Shown piece after piece: positions 1-7,999 of a DNA stretch of 36,053 bases. Numbering within the stretch: the stretch's first letter is position 1; the number at the start of each line of letters is the position of its first letter. The stretch comes from Candidatus Methylomirabilota bacterium (GTDB taxonomy: Bacteria; Methylomirabilota; Methylomirabilia; Rokubacteriales; CSP1-6), in contig DASTFB010000056.1 in NCBI GenBank assembly GCA_035709005.1, positions 1-36,053 of the forward strand, in the 5' to 3' direction. Below the pieces are notes generated by a model. It was not told the origin of the DNA. It searched no databases and saw only the letters and a list, made by a program, of their open reading frames with translations. Made by a program: the position numbers and the translations under genes.

Positions 1-10
1 GGCGCCCTAG

Positions 11-919
11 CTTCGCATTGTCTCGGATGATCTCTGGAGCGCGGTACAGGCACGACGCACGAAAGCCGCCAAACTGTTTCCACGGCGCCGGGCCGGTGGA
101 CAGTTGTTCGGCCGCCCCTCATACGGCGATGCCGACTCCCCGTACCTGCTGACAGGTTTCGCAGCCTGCTCCATCTGTGAAGGCTCGGTCGGCGGCCTGA
201 CGCGCCTTCATGGCTCTGGCCCGGCCTCTGGGCGAAAGCGCGTCCTCTTCTACAGCTGCACACGCCGGAGGAACCGCGGACCACACGTCTGCACCAACGA
301 CGTGGTGCTTCTCGCAGAGGTCGTGGATCAGGTTCTGCTCGATGCCCTCCGCGATGTCCTCGACGACCGGGTGACCGAGGCCGCGGTCGACAAGGCCCTG
401 GAGAGACTTCGCACCGGCCAAGAAGGCCACCTCGACCGCCGGACCCAGATCGAGCGTGAGCTGTCGCTGATCGAGTCACGGCTTGGGCGGCTCATGGAGG
501 CCCTGGTCAGTGGCGGCCCGCTGGAGACCCTGGTCGGACAGGTCAAAACCGAGGAGGACCGGAAGAAGGCGCTGGCGACCGAACTGCAGGGTCTCGCAAA
601 AGCCGAACGCGTCGCGGCGGTCGACAGTCAGCAAATCAAAGGCGAACTCCGCGAGCGGCTGGCGGACGTGAAGGCGCTGCTCGGCCGCCATACCCCGCAG
701 GCCCGCCAGATGCTCAGGAAGCTCGCAGACGGCAAGATCGCGGTCGAGCCAGTCATCCAGGATGGTCGTCGCGGCTTTCGGCTATCCGGACGTCTGAACG
801 TTGGCCGGCTTCTAAAGGGTGAAGTCTATGAGGCAATTGACGCAGGCGTGGCGGCCGACACGGATAACAGTCTTACGGTGGTGGCCCCAACGGGATTCGA
901 ACCCGTGTTTCAGCCTTGA
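11..919 (+). pseudogene. Large serine recombinase, C-terminal part (broken or truncated)
   Basis: C-terminal half of a large serine recombinase, the enzymes that integrate and excise mobile elements. The reading begins LRIVSDDLWSAVQ, typical of the Recombinase domain, followed by a zinc-ribbon (CSIC, later CTRRRN and HVC) and a long coiled-coil helical region with many Glu/Arg/Leu. The catalytic N-terminal resolvase domain would lie upstream of the window. An in-frame TAG at 8-10 stands immediately before LRIVSDDLW, and the first ordinary start codon after it is a TTG at 104, inside the conserved domain. So homology extends upstream of any possible start, which argues for a nonsense mutation or frameshift. 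The last 14 codons (reading APTGFEPVFQP) lie antisense inside tRNA-Glu and are not natural recombinase sequence, so the original stop has been lost or replaced at the junction. Probably a decayed element remnant; a sequencing error at codon 8-10 is the alternative. Confidence 0.7.
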
Positions 920-954
920 GAGGGCCGTGTCCTGGGCCTCTAGACGATGGGGCC
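879..954 (-). tRNA. tRNA-Glu (CTC)
   Basis: Reading the minus strand from 954 gives GGCCCCATCGTCTAGAGG and ends TTGGGGCCACCA. The acceptor stem GGCCCC pairs with GGGGCC, the anticodon stem CGGCC/GGCTG encloses the loop CTCTCAA with anticodon CTC, and the T-arm carries GGTTCGAATCC. The CCA end is encoded (881-879). The recombinase reading frame on the other strand runs into its 3' half. Confidence 0.95.
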
Positions 955-980
955 GGCCGTTACGACAGGTTGAAGAGAAC

Positions 981-1054
981 TGGCTGGGGGAGGAGGATTC
1001 GAACCCCCGCTACGTGGTCCAGAGCCACGCGTCCTACCACTAGACGATCCCCCA
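981..1054 (-). tRNA. tRNA-Gln (CTG)
   Basis: Minus strand from 1054 reads TGGGGGATCGTCTAGTGG and ends TCCCCCAGCCA. The acceptor stem TGGGGGA pairs with TCCCCCA, the anticodon stem CGTGG/CCACG encloses loop CTCTGGA with anticodon CTG, and the T-arm has GGTTCGAATCC. CCA is encoded. It lies 26 nt upstream of tRNA-Glu and is probably cotranscribed with it. Confidence 0.95.
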
Positions 1055-1070
1055 ACCTGTAACGCAACGC

Positions 1071-1100
1071 ATTAGACCACACCACGCCGGGGAGCGTCAA
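1071..1100 (-). promoter_or_regulatory. Sigma-70-type promoter of the tRNA-Gln/tRNA-Glu unit
   Basis: On the minus strand TTGACG (1100-1095) is followed after 18 nt by TCTAAT (1076-1071), five of six matches to each consensus. The predicted start near 1064 would leave a leader of about 10 nt before tRNA-Gln. No other tRNA promoter is visible between the two tRNAs. Confidence 0.7.
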
Positions 1101-1130
1101 CGTGACGCGAGCGAGGCACACACGCCCACG

Positions 1131-1403
1131 TCACTTCACCGCGCCCTTGAGGAGCCGGCTCGGCCGGAAGCGCGGCACGCGGGCCGACGGAATCTTGATG
1201 GTATTCCCGGTGCGCGGGTTGCGGCCGTTGCGGGCGGCGCGCTTGGTGACGACGAACGTGCCGAAGCCGCTGATGGTCACCCGGCGCCCGCGGCGGAGCG
1301 AGTCGATGATGCCGCACAGGAAGGCGCTCATCGCGCGCTCGGCAGCGGTCTTGGACCCGCCCGAGGCCTTGGCCATCACCGCGACCAGTTCCGCCTTGGT
1401 CAT
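1131..1403 (-). CDS. hup: HU/IHF-family nucleoid DNA-binding protein
   Basis: Ninety-residue basic histone-like protein, the standard HU length, that bends and compacts DNA as a dimer. It opens MTKAELV like many HU proteins, has the helical dimer region in residues 1-45, then the GFGTFVV beta segment and the DNA-binding arm with the RNGRNPRTG motif and the proline-centred tip IKIPSARVPRFRPS, where HU usually has IPA..V..F..G. The start ATG follows GAGGAGG closely. It lies 39 nt downstream of the sensor-kinase gene on the same strand, so read-through is possible. The sequence does not separate HU from an IHF-like subunit; HU is more likely for a protein encoded alone. Confidence 0.93.
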   Translation of the reverse strand: MTKAELVAVMAKASGGSKTAAERAMSAFLCGIIDSLRRGRRVTISGFGTFVVTKRAARNGRNPRTGNTIKIPSARVPRFRPSRLLKGAVK

Positions 1404-1442
1404 GCCCTCCTCGCGGGGGGAAAAACCGGGTAGGCGGGAACC

Positions 1443-4400
1443 TTACGCGCGAAGACCCGACGCTGTCAATCGGGTAGCGATGCGACGCACCAGATCGCGA
1501 AAGCGGTCTGGCGAGAACGGCTTCTCCAGCACGGGCACTCGCGCTTCGCCGAGGAACGCCCAGGCCCGGTCGTTGGCAGTGTCACCGGTGATGAAGATGA
1601 AGCGCTCGGCCAGCGAGGCGTCGGCGGCCACCGCCTCGCGGTAGAACTGCTCCCCGCTGCCCTCGGCCATGCGGATGTCGGACACGACGAGGTCGTAGCG
1701 GCGCGCACGGACGCACTCCAGCGCGGCGTGGCCGCCGCCGGCGAGGTCGACCTGCCAGCCGGTCTCGCGGAGCAGGGTCGCCACGAGCTCCACGATGCTG
1801 GGCTCGTCGTCGACGATGAGGGCCATGCGGCCCTGCCCGATCGGCTCGAGGTCTGCGGCCGGCTCGCTCGGCGCTCCCGGCGCCGTGGGTCGCGCGGCCG
1901 GCAGCTCCAGCGAGAACACGGTGCGGCCCGGCTCGCTCTCCACGGACAGTCGGCCGCCGTGCTCCTCCGCGATGCCATACGACACCGACAGGCCGAGCCC
2001 CGTGCCCGAGCCGACCTCCTTGGTCGTGAAGAACGGCTCGAACACCCGTGGCAGGTGCTCGGACGGGATGCCCGGCCCGGTGTCCTCGACGCTGGCCCGC
2101 ACGGTGCGGCCGCCGTCCACGACGCGGGTCCGGAACACGATGCTACCGCCGCTGCCGGTCGCGGTGATGGCCTGCTCGGCGTTGAGCAGCAGATTGAGGA
2201 AGACCTGCGTGAGTTGCTGCGCATCGCCGACGACCGGGGGCAGCTCGGGATCGACGTCACGCTCGACGGCGATACGGGACAGCGTCAGCTGGTTCACGCG
2301 CAACGTCAGCGTCTGCTCGATGACCTGATTGAGGTCGACGGGCGTCCGCTCCGGCGGCCGCTGGCGAGCGAAGTAGAGCAGGTTCCGGACGATCTTGGCC
2401 ATGCGGTCGGCCTGCTGGACCATGAGCTCCAGGGGGCGCCGCATGTTGTCAGCGACGCCGCGGCTCAGCAGGAGCTGCCCGTAGCCCATGATGACGCTGA
2501 GCGGGTTGTTGATCTCGTGAGCGACGCCGGAGACGAGCTGGCCGACAGCCGACATCTTCCCGGCCTGCAGGAGCTGGGCCTGCGTCTCGCGCAGCCGGGC
2601 CAGGCTGTCGCGGGCGCTGGCGTAGAGGCGGGCTGTCTCGAAGGCCAGCGAGGCCTGGTCGGCGAAGGCCTGCACCAGGCGCAGTTCGTCCCAGGAAAAG
2701 CGGCGCCCGGGCGCTGCGCCCATGGTGATGGCGCCCACCACGTGGTCGCGGACCATCAGGGGGGCGGCGACGACCGCCCGATATCCCAGCGTCTCGATCT
2801 GCGCGCGCAGCTCGGGCGACAGGCGGATCTCGGTGTCGGCCAGCATGTCGGGAGTGGCCATGATCCGGCGCTCCTGCACCGCGCGGCCGGCCATGCCCTC
2901 GCCGGCCGGCAGCGTGCTGCCTTTGCTGCTCGGCGCCCGGCCGAAGGAGGAGATGAGGGTGAGCGCGCCGCTGTCCGGCTCATAGCGATAGACCACCGAG
3001 CCGATGCCGCCCAGGAGCTCGACGATGCCCCGCGCCACCAGATCGGCGATGCGCTCGAGGTCCAGGGCGCCGGTGAGCTCGCCGCCCAGACGGGCCAGCG
3101 CCTCGGCCACCTCCCGCCCGCGCTGGGCCTCCAGGAACAGGCGGGCGTTCTGGATGGCCACGCTGGCCTGGGCGATGAACATGTCGACGACGCTGCGGGT
3201 CTCCTCTGTGAAGCGGATGGGCTCGGAATGACAGAGCACGAGCACGGCCAGCAGCTCGTCGCCCGCCATCACCGGGTAGCCGGCGAAGGCCTGGATGCCC
3301 CAGCGCCGCCACCAGTCGCGATGGATCATCCGCTCGTCCAGCGCGGCGTCGTCGATCCGGAGGGGGACGCGGTGGCGGGCCAGCCAGCCCTCGCCGCCGA
3401 CCTCGTAGCCGACGGTGGGCTGGGGGAACTCCTCGGCGATCGCGGGCACCGACGCGCTCTTGACGGTGAGCGTGCGCCGCTCCTCGTCGGCCAGCCAGAA
3501 CAGCGCGTACTTGACCCCCGTGAGGTCGGCGGCCGACTCGGCGATCATGCGGAGCAGCGCCTCGAGGTTCAGCGCGCTGGAGATGCGCTGGTTGATGGCG
3601 GCCAGCGCGCCCACCCGCGCCGCCTGCGTGCGCTCGGCCTGGTAGAGCGAGGCGTTGCGGATCGCGATGCCGGCGTAGGCCGCCATGAAGCGCAGCGCCT
3701 CCTGCGTCTCGCGGTCGGGCAGGCCGCGGGGGGCGATGTAGTCGAGCACGCCGAGCAGATTGTCGGCCACCATGATGGGCAGCCCGTGGTAGGTGGCCGT
3801 CGGTCGCGCCTTCCACCAGGGCCGGGCGATGGCGCGGGGGTGCTCGGCCGGGGCGGCGATCGCGATGGGCTGGCGCCGCTCGAAGACGAGCCCGGCCAGC
3901 CCGAGGTCGGCCGCCCGTTCAGCGGGGCGATCGCGCAGGTCCTCGCTGGAGGTGGCGGTGACGCGCAGGATGTGGTGGGCGGGGTCGTAGAGGTGCACGG
4001 CGGCCTTGGCCCCGGGGGCCATGCCCGCCGCCGCGTTGACGATCCGCTGCATGACGTCGGCCGTGTCCAGGGAGGCGGTGATGGACTGGCTCAGCTCGGC
4101 CAGATCGCGCAGCCGCTCGGCGCGCCGGATGGCCTCGGCGTAGAGCCGCGCGTTGTCGATGGCGATGGCAGCCTGCTCGGCGAGCAGCGACAGCGCCTGG
4201 GTCTCGTCGGAGCCGACGACGCGCTCGGTCCAGTAGTGCACGACCAGCGCGCCGTGGACGCCGCCCTGGGACGACAGCGGAGCGGCCGCCACGGCCTTGA
4301 AACCCTCGCGCTCGATCTGGGCCCGGCGTTCGACGGAGAGCTTCACGTCCGGATCGGTCAGGATGTTCGAGGTGGCGACGGGCCGGCCCTCCAGCACGGC

Positions 4401-5012
4401 GCGGCTCACGGGCCCGCCGCTGACCGGGATGGCGCCGGCACTGGCGTATCGATCGCTCAGGCGTCCGGCCGCGCGCATGACCCGCAGCTCGGACGTCTCG
4501 CCATCCCAGGAGACCACGAGCGCGGAGTCCGCCGCCATGACTTCCAGCGTCTTCGCCGCGATGGTGTCGAGCGTCTTGTCGAGGTCGAGCGATGAGGTGA
4601 GCGAGCGGCCCACTGCCTCCATGGCCCCCACGATCAGCGTGCGCCGCCTCACCTCGGTGACGTCGCTGATGAAGGCGGCGGCGCCGATGATACGGTTGCC
4701 CTCGCCCCGCAGCGGCACGCAGCGCACGTCCACCGGCACGCCCGAGGGCAGCTCCGCCGAGAACGAGACATCGCCCACCAGCGCGCGGCCCAGATGCTCG
4801 GGGAGCGCGATGGCGTCCAGGGCCGGCACCAGCTGGCGGAGGCCGCGCCCGCAGGCGGCGTCGTGATCGACGCCGGTCAGGCGCTCCAGGAAAACGTTCC
4901 AGTGCATGACGGTCAGCTCGGTGTCGACCACGAGCAAGCCACCGTCGATCGTGTCGACGAGACCCCAGAGGAGGGAGCCGCCACGGGCGGCGGGCAGGTC
5001 GCGAAGAGGCAT
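1443..5012 (-). CDS. Hybrid sensor histidine kinase (PAS, four GAF, HisKA, HATPase_c, receiver)
   Basis: A 1189-residue cytosolic-looking signalling kinase without clear membrane segments. An N-terminal PAS domain (about 13-125) is followed by four GAF domains (about 150-795), each ending with the IAIDNARLY-type helix. The HisKA domain has the phospho-acceptor in HEINNP (His832), the HATPase domain shows DTGPGIP and GTGLGLS, and a C-terminal receiver starts LIVDDEPS with phospho-acceptor Asp1112 in VVSDIRM. Such proteins sense small molecules or redox state through GAF and PAS domains; the ligand cannot be read from sequence. The attached receiver means it either phosphorelays to an external Hpt protein or is self-regulated. 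No response regulator with an output domain is adjacent. The ATG start is supported by a -10-like hexamer six bases upstream and by lack of a Shine-Dalgarno, suggesting a leaderless mRNA. Confidence 0.93.
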   Translation of the reverse strand: MPLRDLPAARGGSLLWGLVDTIDGGLLVVDTELTVMHWNVFLERLTGVDHDAACGRGLRQLVPALDAIALPEHLGRALVGDVSFSAELPSGVPVDVRCVPLRGEGNRIIGAAAFISDVTEVRRRTLIVGAMEAVGRSLTSSLDLDKTLDTIAAKTLEVMAADSALVVSWDGETSELRVMRAAGRLSDRYASAGAIPVSGGPVSRAVLEGRPVATSNILTDPDVKLSVERRAQIEREGFKAVAAAPLSSQGGVHGALVVHYWTERVVGSDETQALSLLAEQAAIAIDNARLYAEAIRRAERLRDLAELSQSITASLDTADVMQRIVNAAAGMAPGAKAAVHLYDPAHHILRVTATSSEDLRDRPAERAADLGLAGLVFERRQPIAIAAPAEHPRAIARPWWKARPTATYHGLPIMVADNLLGVLDYIAPRGLPDRETQEALRFMAAYAGIAIRNASLYQAERTQAARVGALAAINQRISSALNLEALLRMIAESAADLTGVKYALFWLADEERRTLTVKSASVPAIAEEFPQPTVGYEVGGEGWLARHRVPLRIDDAALDERMIHRDWWRRWGIQAFAGYPVMAGDELLAVLVLCHSEPIRFTEETRSVVDMFIAQASVAIQNARLFLEAQRGREVAEALARLGGELTGALDLERIADLVARGIVELLGGIGSVVYRYEPDSGALTLISSFGRAPSSKGSTLPAGEGMAGRAVQERRIMATPDMLADTEIRLSPELRAQIETLGYRAVVAAPLMVRDHVVGAITMGAAPGRRFSWDELRLVQAFADQASLAFETARLYASARDSLARLRETQAQLLQAGKMSAVGQLVSGVAHEINNPLSVIMGYGQLLLSRGVADNMRRPLELMVQQADRMAKIVRNLLYFARQRPPERTPVDLNQVIEQTLTLRVNQLTLSRIAVERDVDPELPPVVGDAQQLTQVFLNLLLNAEQAITATGSGGSIVFRTRVVDGGRTVRASVEDTGPGIPSEHLPRVFEPFFTTKEVGSGTGLGLSVSYGIAEEHGGRLSVESEPGRTVFSLELPAARPTAPGAPSEPAADLEPIGQGRMALIVDDEPSIVELVATLLRETGWQVDLAGGGHAALECVRARRYDLVVSDIRMAEGSGEQFYREAVAADASLAERFIFITGDTANDRAWAFLGEARVPVLEKPFSPDRFRDLVRRIATRLTASGLRA

Positions 5013-5018
5013 ACGGCC

Positions 5019-5024
5019 ACTATA
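5019..5024 (-). promoter_or_regulatory. -10 element for leaderless sensor-kinase mRNA
   Basis: TATAGT on the minus strand, then GGCCGT, then the ATG at 5012. The spacing puts the transcription start at or next to the A of the ATG. No recognisable -35 hexamer is seen upstream. Confidence 0.5.
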
Positions 5025-5068
5025 GCGCGTGCAATAATGTCCCGGCCAAATCCTCGGAAGGAGCCGGC

Positions 5069-5572
5069 ATGCGCCCAGCTTTCGACATCTCGTCGCTCAT
5101 CCTGATCACCCTCGCGCTGGCGCTGGCGGTGGTGGCCTATATCAAGGACCCGGGCTTGCCCTGGATCGGCGCGAAGACTGGGTTTTCGCTGTTGTGGGTG
5201 ATTTTGCCCAGGCTGGTGCCGGCGCTGCTGCTGGCCGGCTTGCTGCAGGTCCTGGTGCCCCAGGACGTCGTGGCCCGATACTTCGGGCGCACCAGCGGGC
5301 TCAAGGCCATCGTCGTGGCCTCCGCGGCCGGCCTGATCACCCCCGGCGGGCCGATGGTCACGGTCCCCTTCATGGTCGTCCTCGCCAACTCGGGCATGGC
5401 GCTGCCGCCGCTGGTCGCCTATATGACGTCGTGGTCGCTCTTCGGCATGCAGCGGATCATCAGCTGGGAGGCTCCGCTCATGGGCTGGCACTTCGTGGCG
5501 GTGCGGGTCATCTCCAGCCTGGCCTTTCCCGTGCTCGCCGGGTGGCTCGTGGCCGTCTTCTACTCGGAGTGA
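5069..5572 (+). CDS. Half-size permease, ArsP/DUF318-like integral membrane protein
   Basis: A 167-residue very hydrophobic protein with about five predicted membrane helices (near 8-26, 38-62, 78-105, 112-130 and 140-162). The segment GLITPGGPMVTVPFMVV resembles the repeated Gly-Pro motif of the ArsP/UPF0718 permease family, whose usual members are about 300-350 residues with two such halves; this protein matches one half, so it may act as a dimer. The start has AAGGAG at good spacing. It is the first gene of a plus-strand operon, 13 nt before the UbiD-type decarboxylase, but no link between this family and quinone synthesis is known to me. Substrate unknown. Confidence 0.65.
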   Translation: MRPAFDISSLILITLALALAVVAYIKDPGLPWIGAKTGFSLLWVILPRLVPALLLAGLLQVLVPQDVVARYFGRTSGLKAIVVASAAGLITPGGPMVTVPFMVVLANSGMALPPLVAYMTSWSLFGMQRIISWEAPLMGWHFVAVRVISSLAFPVLAGWLVAVFYSE

Positions 5573-5585
5573 GGGGCGGCCGGTC

Positions 5586-7136
5586 ATGGCCTGGCGGGAT
5601 CTCAGGGAGTTCGTCGATCATCTCCAGCGGCGGGGTCGCCTGCGGCGGGTGGCCGCGCCGGTGTCTCGCGATCTGGAGATCACGGAGATCACCGACCGGG
5701 TGTCCAAGGGCGCCGCCGACGGCAACGTGGCCCTGCTCTTCGAGCGGGTACACGGCTTCGACACGCCGGTGCTCATCAACGCCTTCGGGGCCGCGGATCG
5801 GATGGCCTGGGCGCTGGGCGTCGAGCGCCTGGACGAGCTGGGCGAGCGGATGGCCAAGCTGCTGGATCTGCGGTTGCCCGGGACCTTCGCCGAGCGGCTG
5901 GCCAAGCTCGGCACGCTGATCGACGTCGTCAAGGCCGCGCCCCGCCGTGTCGATACCGCGCCCTGCCAGGAGCTGGTGGAGACGGCCGCCCCGTCGCTGG
6001 CGACGATCCCGATCTTGCAGTGCTGGCCGGGCGATGCGGGGCGCTTCATCACCCTGCCCTGCGTCTTCAGCCGCGACCCGGTGACGGGAGCCCGCAACGT
6101 CGGCATGTACCGGCTGCAGGTGTTCGACGACCGCACGCTCGGCATGCACTGGCAGACCCACAAAGGCGGCGCCGAGCACGAGCGCCGCGCCCTCGAACGC
6201 GCGTTGGCGGAGCCACGCCGCACCTCGACCAGCCCACCCTCGGAGCTAACCGGGCACGCGGCTCCCGCTCCAACAGACCGAGCCGGGCAGGCGGCCCCCG
6301 CTCCAACAATACACATCGCCATCGCGCTCGGCGGCGACCCGGCGCTGATCTACGCCGCCTCCGCGCCACTGCCCCCCGGCATGGACGAGGTCGTGTTCGC
6401 GGGCTGGCTGCGGGGCAGGGGCGTCGAGATGGTCAAGTGCCGGACCGTCGACCTGGAGGTGCCGGCGCAGGCCGAGTTCGTGCTCGAGGGCTGGGTCGAC
6501 CCCGCCGAGCGGCGAGTCGAGGGGCCGTTCGGCGATCACACCGGCTACTACTCGCTGGCGCGTCCGTACCCGGTCTTCCATCTCACCGCCGTGACCCGCC
6601 GCGCCCGGCCGATCTACCCGACCACCATCGTGGGCCGCCCGCCGCAGGAGGACTACTGGCTGGGCAAGGCCACCGAGCGGCTCTTCCTGCCCATCATCCG
6701 GCTGATGCTCCCCGAGGTGGTCGATCTCAACATGCCGGCCGAGGGCATCTTCCACAATCTGGTCATCGTCTCGATCCGCAAGCGCTATCCCGGCCAGGCC
6801 CGCAAGGTGATGACCGCGCTGTGGGGCATGGGCCTGATGGCGCTGGCCAAGACGATCGTGGTCGTGAGCGATCACGTCGACGTCCACGATCTGTCCGAAG
6901 TGGCCTGGCGCGTCACCGGCAACATCGATCCCCGGCGCGACCTCATGGTGCTGGAGGGCCCCATGGACGACCTCGACCATGCGGCGTTACGCCACCGCTA
7001 CGGCGGCAAGCTCGGCGTCGACGCCACCGAGAAGGGCCCGCTCGACGAGGTCGGCCAGCCCTGGCCCGACGAGATCGTCATGACCGAGGAGATCCGGGCT
7101 CTGGTCAGCCGCCGCTGGACGGAGTACGGCCTCTGA
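5586..7136 (+). CDS. UbiD-family prenylated-FMN decarboxylase (menaquinone pathway, MqnL-like)
   Basis: A 516-residue UbiD-family decarboxylase. The family uses prenylated FMN made by UbiX to remove a carboxyl group from an aromatic or unsaturated acid. Family features visible include NVGMYRLQ, HWQTHKGGAEH, IALGGDPALIYAA and EGPFGDHTGYYS with its conserved acidic and glycine residues, and a C-terminal region with the SDHVDVHD motif. The next genes are an MqnP-type prenyltransferase and a UbiE/MenG methyltransferase, so the likely substrate is a 1,4-dihydroxy-6-naphthoate derivative in the futalosine route to menaquinone; UbiD of ubiquinone synthesis is the alternative. UbiX is not in the window. 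An unusual insertion of about 30 residues rich in Ala, Pro and Thr interrupts the fold between KGGAEH and IALGGDP. A GTG start of the next gene lies only 2 nt beyond its stop. Confidence 0.88.
   Translation: MAWRDLREFVDHLQRRGRLRRVAAPVSRDLEITEITDRVSKGAADGNVALLFERVHGFDTPVLINAFGAADRMAWALGVERLDELGERMAKLLDLRLPGTFAERLAKLGTLIDVVKAAPRRVDTAPCQELVETAAPSLATIPILQCWPGDAGRFITLPCVFSRDPVTGARNVGMYRLQVFDDRTLGMHWQTHKGGAEHERRALERALAEPRRTSTSPPSELTGHAAPAPTDRAGQAAPAPTIHIAIALGGDPALIYAASAPLPPGMDEVVFAGWLRGRGVEMVKCRTVDLEVPAQAEFVLEGWVDPAERRVEGPFGDHTGYYSLARPYPVFHLTAVTRRARPIYPTTIVGRPPQEDYWLGKATERLFLPIIRLMLPEVVDLNMPAEGIFHNLVIVSIRKRYPGQARKVMTALWGMGLMALAKTIVVVSDHVDVHDLSEVAWRVTGNIDPRRDLMVLEGPMDDLDHAALRHRYGGKLGVDATEKGPLDEVGQPWPDEIVMTEEIRALVSRRWTEYGL
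6251..6308 (+). repeat. Imperfect 33-nt tandem repeat inside the UbiD-type gene
   Basis: Two copies begin at 6251 (CGGGCACGCGGCTCCCGC) and 6284 (CGGGCAGGCGGCCCCCGC), both continuing TCCAACA, a period of 33 nt or 11 codons. They encode GHAAPAPTDRA and GQAAPAPT and keep frame. They fall in what is normally a short linker of UbiD proteins. Confidence 0.75.
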
Positions 7137-7138
7137 GC

Positions 7139-7999
7139 GTGCGGGCCGGGAAGCTCGGCCACGTCCTCGGGGCGATCAAGTTCGAGCACACGGTCTTCGC
7201 CCTGCCGTTCGCGTACATCGCCATGGTCGTGGCTGCCGGCGGCTGGCCGGGCTGGTGGACCGTCCTCTGGGTCACTGCCGCCATGGCGGGGGCCCGGACG
7301 TGCGCGATGGCCGCCAACCGCCTGATCGACCGGGCGATCGACGCGCGCAACCCGCGCACGGCCGGCCGGCATCTGCCCCGCGGCATCCTGCGGCCGGGGG
7401 AATTGACGGCGGTGGCCGTGGCCGGGGCGCTGGTCATGGTCGTGAGCGCGGCGATGCTGAATCCGCTGTGCCTGGCGCTGGCCCCGCTAGCCCTGCTCTT
7501 CCTCGTCGGCTACTCGTACACGAAGTACTTCACCTGGACGACTCACTGGATCCTGGGCTTCACCGACGGCATCGCGGCCGGCGCCGGCTGGATCGCGGTG
7601 ACCGGCCGATTCGAGCGGCCCGCCCTCGTGCTGTGGTTCGCGCTCACGGTATGGATCGCCGGCTTCGACCTGCTCTACGCCTGCCAGGACGTGGCCTTCG
7701 ACCGGGCGCACGGGATCCATTCGGTGCCCGCGCGCTTCGGAGTGGCCGCCGCCCTCCGGCTGGCCCGCGTCAACCACGCGCTGACGGCCGCGGCGCTGGC
7801 CGCGCTCGGCTGGCTGGCCGCGCTGGGCCCCGTGTACTGGATCGGCTGGCTGGCCATCGTCGCCCTGCTGATCTGGGAGCACTCCCTGGTGCGGGCCGAC
7901 GACCTCTCGCGCCTGGATCTGGCCTTCTTCAATGTCAACGGATATATCGCGGTGATCGCGCTCGCTGCCGTGGTCGGCGGCCTGTGGTGGCCGGCGTGA
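7139..7999 (+). CDS. mqnP: UbiA-family polyprenyltransferase (MqnP-like)
   Basis: Integral membrane prenyltransferase of about 286 residues that attaches a polyprenyl chain to an aromatic acid. The first Asp-rich site is NRLIDRAID and the second is DVAFD, both coordinating Mg2+-diphosphate. The N-terminal KFEHTVFALPFAY, the ARNPRTAGRHLP segment and YSYTKYFTW match the MqnP subgroup more than E. coli UbiA as far as I can judge by eye. About eight membrane helices are visible. The GTG start at 7139, 2 nt after the decarboxylase stop, gives MRAGKLGHVLGAIKFEH. The 3' end overlaps the methyltransferase start by 4 nt (GTGA), which indicates translational coupling. With its neighbours it forms the last steps of menaquinone synthesis in the membrane. 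Confidence 0.87.
   Translation: MRAGKLGHVLGAIKFEHTVFALPFAYIAMVVAAGGWPGWWTVLWVTAAMAGARTCAMAANRLIDRAIDARNPRTAGRHLPRGILRPGELTAVAVAGALVMVVSAAMLNPLCLALAPLALLFLVGYSYTKYFTWTTHWILGFTDGIAAGAGWIAVTGRFERPALVLWFALTVWIAGFDLLYACQDVAFDRAHGIHSVPARFGVAAALRLARVNHALTAAALAALGWLAALGPVYWIGWLAIVALLIWEHSLVRADDLSRLDLAFFNVNGYIAVIALAAVVGGLWWPA

Noticed and set aside
819-1043. Short plus-strand frame containing PQRDSNPCFSLE and EEDSNPRYVVQ
   Set aside because: These are translations of antisense tRNA T-arms, a well-known annotation artefact.
1728-4595. Very long plus-strand open frame opposite the sensor kinase
   Set aside because: Rich in His, Gly, Arg and Asp with no domain; it is the mirror of a GC-rich real gene that has clear PAS, GAF, HisKA and receiver motifs on the minus strand.
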